NCBI GenBank assembly: GCA_014859985.1
Contig: JACZKN010000399.1
Coordinates: forward strand, 1 to 6,202
Reading direction: 5' to 3'
Length of the DNA: 6,202 nt
Source of the DNA: Candidatus Krumholzibacteriia bacterium
GTDB taxonomy: Bacteria > Krumholzibacteriota > Krumholzibacteriia > LZORAL124-64-63
A program made the translations under genes and the position numbers. Shown here piece after piece: positions 1 through 6,202 of this stretch. Positions within the stretch are counted from its first letter, which is position 1. Each line of letters starts with the position of its first letter. The notes under the pieces were generated by a model. That model was not told the origin of the DNA and searched no databases. It worked only from the letters and a program-made list of their open reading frames with translations.

Positions 1-1699
1 CGTCCCCGGCAGCCCGGTCCGCCGCCACCACCGGCCAGCGGACCCGGAACACCGCGCCGCCGCCGGGGGCTTCGCCGGCGCGCACGCTGCCGCCGTGGGC
101 CGCGGCGATGCGCGCCACGATGGACAGCCCCAGGCCGGTGCCGCCCTCCTTGGTGGTCTTGAAGGGGCTGAACAGGTCCTCGCGGATCTCCGGGTCGATG
201 CCCGGGCCCGTATCCGCCACGATCAGCTCGCAGGTCTCGCCGCCGTCCCGCAGGTTCAGGGCGACCTTCAGCTGGCCCTGGTAGTGCATGGCCTCGCAGG
301 CGTTGATGGCGAGGTTGAGCGCCATCTGGGTCAGCTGGCCCGGGTCGGCGACCACCACCAGGTTCTCGGGATAGACGTCGCAGGTGACCCCCACCCGCCC
401 GTCCTTGGCGGCGATGTGCTGGCGGATCTGCAGGGTGATCTCGTCGCGGAATTCCTGGGCCGGGAAGCTGCGCCGGGCGGCCGGGCGCATGCGGCTGTAG
501 GCCAGGAAGTCGTTGATGATGGTGTTGACCCGCGCGCTCTCCTTCAGCACCAGGTCCAGCAGCTGGGCCTGGTAGCCGGCCAGTTCCAGCTCGCCGGCGA
601 GGATCTCCACGCTGCCGCGGATGCTGGCCAGGGGGTTGCGGATCTCGTGGGCGATGCTGGCCGCGAGCTCGCCGACGGCGGCCAGGCGGTCGGCGTCGCG
701 CACCCGCGCCGACAGCTCCTTCTCCCGGGTCAGGTCGGTGAAGATGGCGATGGCCCCGTTGCGGCGCCCTTCCGGTCCGGTCACGTGGTTGACGGCCAGG
801 CCCAGGGGCATCTCCCGGCCGCGGCGGCGGACGACGATCTCGGCCCGCGACAGGGGCTCGCCGCCGCGCACCACCTGCAGCAGGGCGTCGGCCAGGGGCT
901 CGAGCCCGCCGGCGGTGACCACGCGGACGTCGCGGCCGACGATCTCGGCCTCGGTCAGGTCCAGGGTGCGGCAGCAGGTGGGGTTGGCGCGGGTGACGGT
1001 GCCGTGGCGGTCGACGATGACCACACCGCTGCGGATGTTGTCCAGCAGCGTGCGCACCTCGCCGGTCGCGGTCCGGGCGGTCGCGACCGCCGCCGCCCCG
1101 TCGCGATCCCGGCGCACTTCGAGCCGGCGGGCCAGGTCGGCGGCGATCAGCCCCGTGACCAGGAACACCGCCATGTGCAGGCAGGTCACCAGCAGCGGCC
1201 AGCCCTCCAGGTAGTCCAGGCGCGAGTCGCGCCCCGCGACCAGCCAGCCCACCGCCAGGCCGAAGTGCCCGCCGCCGGTGAACACCGCCGCGGCCGCCGC
1301 CGCGGACATGGCGCCGCCGGCGCCCAGGTGCCGGGCCGCCAGCAACACCGGCACGCAGAACATCAGGGGGAAGGCCGAGTAGGGCCCGCCGGTGAACTGC
1401 ACCAGCAGGCCGATGCAGACCACATCGGCGGCCAACTGGGCGGCCAGCAGCGGGCGCCGGGGCGCGCCCGCCGCCTGCGCGGCCCAGGCCACCGCGAGGC
1501 TGGTGTACAGCAGCCCGAGCGCACCGACCAGGCCGGGCCCGGCGATGCGCTCGGAGCCGAGGTAGTGGACGAAGATGGCCGAGCCGCTCAGGAAGATCGC
1601 CAGCAGCCCCCGCCACAGCAGCAGCCGCAGGTTGGGATCAACCGCCGCCGCCTGCCCGTCGCCGCGCTGCTCGCAGCCGGCGCCCGCCCCCGTGTCCAA
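1..1699 (-). CDS. pilS: PilS-type membrane sensor histidine kinase (3' end cut by window edge)
   Basis: This is the sensor kinase of a two-component system; PilS family members autophosphorylate on histidine and pass phosphate to PilR, which drives pilin transcription with sigma-54. The frame is open from a TTG at 1699 to position 1, giving 566 residues with no stop. Seen in order: about six hydrophobic segments between residues 25 and 188, a PAS-like domain at about 215-325 (LLDNIRSGVVIVDRHG), the H box ASIAHEIRNPLASI with His351, an N box with NLAINACEAM around 462-471, the G1 box ADTGPGI at 495-501, and the F and G2 boxes ending GTGLGLSIV at 520-528. The catalytic domain is essentially complete, so only a short tail is missing. 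TTG is preferred because an in-frame stop (the pilC TAG) lies 3 nt upstream, GGGAGG sits 7 nt before it, and no earlier ATG or GTG exists. The PAS domain has an adjacent Cys pair (242-243). The kinase call is secure; the PilS assignment rests on position after pilC and overall architecture. Confidence 0.92.
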   Translation of the reverse strand, partial: MDTGAGAGCEQRGDGQAAAVDPNLRLLLWRGLLAIFLSGSAIFVHYLGSERIAGPGLVGALGLLYTSLAVAWAAQAAGAPRRPLLAAQLAADVVCIGLLVQFTGGPYSAFPLMFCVPVLLAARHLGAGGAMSAAAAAAVFTGGGHFGLAVGWLVAGRDSRLDYLEGWPLLVTCLHMAVFLVTGLIAADLARRLEVRRDRDGAAAVATARTATGEVRTLLDNIRSGVVIVDRHGTVTRANPTCCRTLDLTEAEIVGRDVRVVTAGGLEPLADALLQVVRGGEPLSRAEIVVRRRGREMPLGLAVNHVTGPEGRRNGAIAIFTDLTREKELSARVRDADRLAAVGELAASIAHEIRNPLASIRGSVEILAGELELAGYQAQLLDLVLKESARVNTIINDFLAYSRMRPAARRSFPAQEFRDEITLQIRQHIAAKDGRVGVTCDVYPENLVVVADPGQLTQMALNLAINACEAMHYQGQLKVALNLRDGGETCELIVADTGPGIDPEIREDLFSPFKTTKEGGTGLGLSIVARIAAAHGGSVRAGEAPGGGAVFRVRWPVVAADRAAGD

Positions 1700-1702
1700 G
1701 CC

Positions 1703-2920
1703 CTAGCCTCCCACGATGCTCGACATCTTGAACATGGGCAGGTACATGGCGATCAGCATCGAGCCCACCATGCCGCCCATGATCACGATCATGATCGGCT
1801 CGATGGCCGCGGTCAGGGCCTCGACCGCCGCGTCGACCTCGTCGTCGTAGAAGTCGGCGATCTTCGACAGCATCTCGTCCAGGGCGCCGGTCTGCTCGCC
1901 GATGCCGATCATCTGGACCACCATGGGCGGGAACACGCCCGACTCCTTCAGCGGGCTGGCGATGGTGTCGCCCTGGCTGATGGACTTGCTGGTCGCCTCG
2001 ATCGCGTGCTGGATGACCTTGTTGCCCGCGGTGCGCGAGGTGATCTCCAGGCCCTGCAGGATGGGCACGCCCGAGCCGATCAGGGTGCCCAGGGTGCGCG
2101 TGAAGCGCGCCACGCCCGACTTGCGGATGACGTTGCCCAGGATCGGGACGCGCAGGGACAGCTTGTCGGTGGCCAGGCGCCCCTTGGCCGTGGCCCGGTA
2201 GCGCTTGAAGCCGAACCAGAAGGCCACCGCGCCGCCGCCCATCAGCCACCAGTAGTCGCGCAGGACGTTGGACGCGCCCATGACGATGCGGGTGGGCGCC
2301 GGCAGCTCGCCGCCGAAGTCCTGGAACATCTTGGCGAAGACCGGGATCACGAACATCAGCATGAAGACGCAGGCGCCGCCCGCCACCGTCAGCACGATGG
2401 TCGGGTAGGTCATGGCGCCCTTGACCTTGCGCTGCAGGGCGTCGGCCTTCTCCAGGAAGATCGCCAGCCGCGAGAGGATCACGTCGAGGATGCCGCCCGC
2501 CTCGCCGGCGGCGATCATGTTCACGTAGAGGTCGCTGAAGACCGCCGGATGCTGGCCCAGGGCCTCGGCCAGGGTCGAGCCCCCCTCCACGTCCGCGGTC
2601 ACCTTCTGCACCACCTGCTTGAAGTGGGGCTTGTCCAGCTGCCGGCCCAGCACGTCCAGGCACTGCACCAGCGGCAGGCCGGCGTTGACCATGGTGGCGA
2701 ACTGGCGCGTGAAGACCGAGAGGTCCTTGACCCCGACGCCCTTGCGCTGCAGGAAGGAGAGCTTGAGCTCCTTCGGCTTCTTCTTGATCGAGGTGATGGT
2801 GACCCGGCGCTTGCGCAGGTACTCGCCCACGTCGTCGCGGGTCTTCGCCTCGTACTCGCCGGAAAGGACCTCGCCCTTGGCCGACTTGCCCTTCCAGAGG
2901 TAAACGGTTGTGGCGCTCAC
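1703..2920 (-). CDS. pilC: Type IV pilus inner-membrane platform protein PilC
   Basis: PilC (GspF family) is the polytopic inner-membrane platform that the PilB and PilT hexamers act on during pilus extension and retraction. The 405-residue product has the usual length and shows two T2SSF repeats, at about 68-190 and 270-395. Each carries the family signature: GEAGGILDVIL at 139-149 and GEQTGALDEML at 341-351. Hydrophobic segments lie at about 172-195 (after KGAMTYPTIVL), 223-240 and 374-397. The N-terminal 60 residues form the basic cytoplasmic lead-in typical of PilC (Y-x-W-K-G-K at 7-12). The start is GTG at 2920, chosen because GGGAGGA lies 5 nt upstream; the stop is TAG. It begins 16 nt after the pilT stop and ends 3 nt before pilS. 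No missing elements are seen. A general secretion GspF is the alternative, but the adjacent pilT makes PilC the better call. Confidence 0.97.
   Translation of the reverse strand: MSATTVYLWKGKSAKGEVLSGEYEAKTRDDVGEYLRKRRVTITSIKKKPKELKLSFLQRKGVGVKDLSVFTRQFATMVNAGLPLVQCLDVLGRQLDKPHFKQVVQKVTADVEGGSTLAEALGQHPAVFSDLYVNMIAAGEAGGILDVILSRLAIFLEKADALQRKVKGAMTYPTIVLTVAGGACVFMLMFVIPVFAKMFQDFGGELPAPTRIVMGASNVLRDYWWLMGGGAVAFWFGFKRYRATAKGRLATDKLSLRVPILGNVIRKSGVARFTRTLGTLIGSGVPILQGLEITSRTAGNKVIQHAIEATSKSISQGDTIASPLKESGVFPPMVVQMIGIGEQTGALDEMLSKIADFYDDEVDAAVEALTAAIEPIMIVIMGGMVGSMLIAMYLPMFKMSSIVGG
1707..1712 (-). promoter_or_regulatory. Ribosome-binding site of pilS, inside the end of pilC
   Basis: On the minus strand GGGAGG lies 7 nt before the TTG at 1699. 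It is formed by the last two glycine codons of pilC. It decides the TTG start and suggests that ribosomes finishing pilC reinitiate on pilS. Confidence 0.7.
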
Positions 2921-2925
2921 GGGTA

Positions 2926-2932
2926 TCCTCCC
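2926..2932 (-). promoter_or_regulatory. Ribosome-binding site of pilC
   Basis: GGGAGGA on the minus strand lies 5 nt before the GTG at 2920, within the 16-bp pilT-pilC gap. It is the strongest Shine-Dalgarno match in the window and supports a GTG start. Confidence 0.75.
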
Positions 2933-2936
2933 TGTC

Positions 2937-4013
<1,077 letters not shown>

Positions 4014-4021
4014 GTCGGCAT

Positions 4022-4026
4022 CTCCC
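4022..4026 (-). promoter_or_regulatory. Ribosome-binding site of pilT
   Basis: GGGAG on the minus strand lies 8 nt before the GTG at 4013, in the 25-bp pilB-pilT gap. It favours this GTG over the ATG at 4004, from which it would be 17 nt away. Confidence 0.6.
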
Positions 4027-4038
4027 GTCTAGGCCGCG

Positions 4039-5736
<1,698 letters not shown>

Positions 5737-5877
5737 GCTGGTCGTCCCCGCTTCCAAGGGTGCGCATCCGGAGCGTGTGGCCGGCCGCGCCGGCGAAGGC
5801 CGCAAGGGCCGCCGCGCCCGCGGGCGCCGCCTGCTCCTTCCGGTCCAACCGTTTGTTCGGACGGGAAGCCCCGGACT
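5737..5877 (-). other. Intergenic region between the ComEA-like gene and pilB
   Basis: These 141 bp are the only sizeable non-coding gap and the natural place for a pilB operon promoter. No convincing -35/-10 pair is visible. Just after the ComEA-like stop there is a short CGGG-GCTT-CCCG hairpin and then a weak 6-bp stem (GTCCGA with TTGGAC), neither followed by a T run, so no terminator is called. The part nearest pilB is an extremely GC-rich stretch with several overlapping GGCC-type palindromes. Readthrough from the upstream gene remains possible. Confidence 0.5.
5745..5749 (-). promoter_or_regulatory. Ribosome-binding site of pilB
   Basis: GGGGA on the minus strand lies 8 nt before the ATG at 5736 and helps select this start over the in-frame TTG at 5805. 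It is a moderate match to the Shine-Dalgarno consensus. Confidence 0.5.
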
Positions 5878-6145
5878 TTAAGGAGATTTGCGGGCTGCGG
5901 GGCCCGCCGCCGCGGAATCCGGGCCGAAGACGACCAGGGGACCGATCCGGGCCGCCAGGACGGGCCCGATGCCCTTGACCCGCTGCAGGTCCTGCGCGGT
6001 GCGGAAGGGACCGTCGGCAAGGCGGGAGGCGGCGATGCGGGCCGCCAGCTTGGGACCAACCCCCGGCAGCAGGGTCAGGCTGTCCTCGCTGCAAGTGTTG
6101 ACGGGCAGCGGACCGGTCAGGACCGGGCGGCGAGGCCCCGGGTTG
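5878..6145 (-). CDS. ComEA-family helix-hairpin-helix DNA-binding protein, 5' end missing
   Basis: Only the C-terminal 88-89 codons are present, ending in TAA at 5880-5878. The domain is a tandem helix-hairpin-helix of the ComEA type. It begins PVNTCSEDSLTLLPGVG, with the first hairpin LPGVG at residues 26-30 of the visible part. It continues with an R-x4-G-x-F element and ends with DLQRVKGIGPVLAARIG, second hairpin VKGIG at 56-60. A tail of about 15 residues rich in Ala and Pro follows. ComEA proteins bind double-stranded DNA non-specifically, usually in the periplasm or tethered to the membrane, and pull it in during transformation together with the type IV pilus. The signal peptide or anchor would lie in the missing part. 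No ATG, GTG or TTG occurs in the frame, and the reversed copy at 6146-6202 introduces an in-frame TGA (6162-6160), so the true start lies outside the recovered sequence. A Cys (residue 18) replaces the small residue usual after the VNT/INT element. A stand-alone HhH protein of other function is possible. Confidence 0.85.
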
Positions 6146-6202
6146 CGGTCCGCTGCCCGTCAACACTTGCAGCGAGGACAGCCTGACCCTGCTGCCGGGG
6201 GT
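6059..6202. repeat. Perfect 57-bp inverted repeat with 30-nt loop at the window end
   Basis: Bases 6059-6115 are exactly the reverse complement of 6146-6202, with 6116-6145 between them. Pairing stops at the loop boundary and the outer arm ends on the last base of the window. The inner arm and loop read smoothly as ComEA-like coding sequence on the minus strand; the outer arm merely reverses it and interrupts the frame with TGA. This is best read as a fold-back chimera or assembly hairpin at a contig end rather than a biological element. Confidence 0.9.

Noticed and set aside
5737..5805. N-terminal extension of PilB from an in-frame TTG at 5805
   Set aside because: The extra 23 residues are Pro/Arg/Ala-rich and unlike PilB N-termini, while ATG 5736 has a spaced GGGGA and begins the recognisable MshEN-like region.
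5826..5848. A GG-N10-GC pair upstream of pilB resembling a sigma-54 promoter
   Set aside because: On the minus strand TGGACCGGAAGGAGCA has the right GG-to-GC spacing but lacks the TTGC-type -12 element and most of the -24 consensus. In DNA this GC-rich such a pair is expected by chance.
5840..5877. Possible intrinsic terminator after the ComEA-like gene
   Set aside because: The stems are only 4 and 6 bp, one includes a wobble pair, and no T tract follows.

Overview
This GC-rich bacterial window carries a type IV pilus motor locus. All genes lie on the minus strand, so the transcription order runs from high to low coordinates: a ComEA-like helix-hairpin-helix DNA-binding protein (5' end missing), pilB (extension ATPase), pilT (retraction ATPase), pilC (inner-membrane platform) and pilS (sensor histidine kinase, last residues missing at position 1). 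The order pilB-pilT-pilC-pilS, normally followed by pilR and pilA, is the one known from Myxococcus and related deltaproteobacterial lineages. High GC, frequent GTG/TTG starts and GC-rich third positions fit such a group, or one of the high-GC uncultured phyla with similar pil clusters. The sequence alone does not settle the taxon.

Layout. 5878-6145: C-terminal part of the ComEA-like gene. 5737-5877: the only real intergenic gap (141 bp), which probably holds the pilB leader, although no convincing promoter is visible. 4039-5736 pilB, 2937-4013 pilT, 1703-2920 pilC and 1-1699 pilS are packed with gaps of 25, 16 and 3 bp. Each start has a purine-rich Shine-Dalgarno-like element 5-8 nt upstream. 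pilT and pilC start with GTG and pilS with TTG, and the ribosome-binding site of pilS lies inside the last codons of pilC. This looks like one translationally coupled operon.

Function. PilB and PilT are antagonistic hexameric ATPases that add and remove pilin subunits through PilC. PilS is the membrane sensor that normally phosphorylates PilR to control pilin transcription. The adjacent ComEA-like protein could link the pilus to DNA binding or uptake, but this is inference from its family and position.

Oddities. The last 144 bases form a perfect 57-bp inverted repeat with a 30-nt loop, ending exactly at the window edge. The outer arm is a reversed copy of the ComEA-like coding sequence and puts a stop in its frame, so it is most simply a fold-back or assembly artefact. 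PilB has the tandem MshEN layout (two 24-residue motifs, 5-residue spacer), but several c-di-GMP-contact consensus positions are changed. I see no clearly novel system here; the locus is a mostly conventional type IV pilus motor operon.
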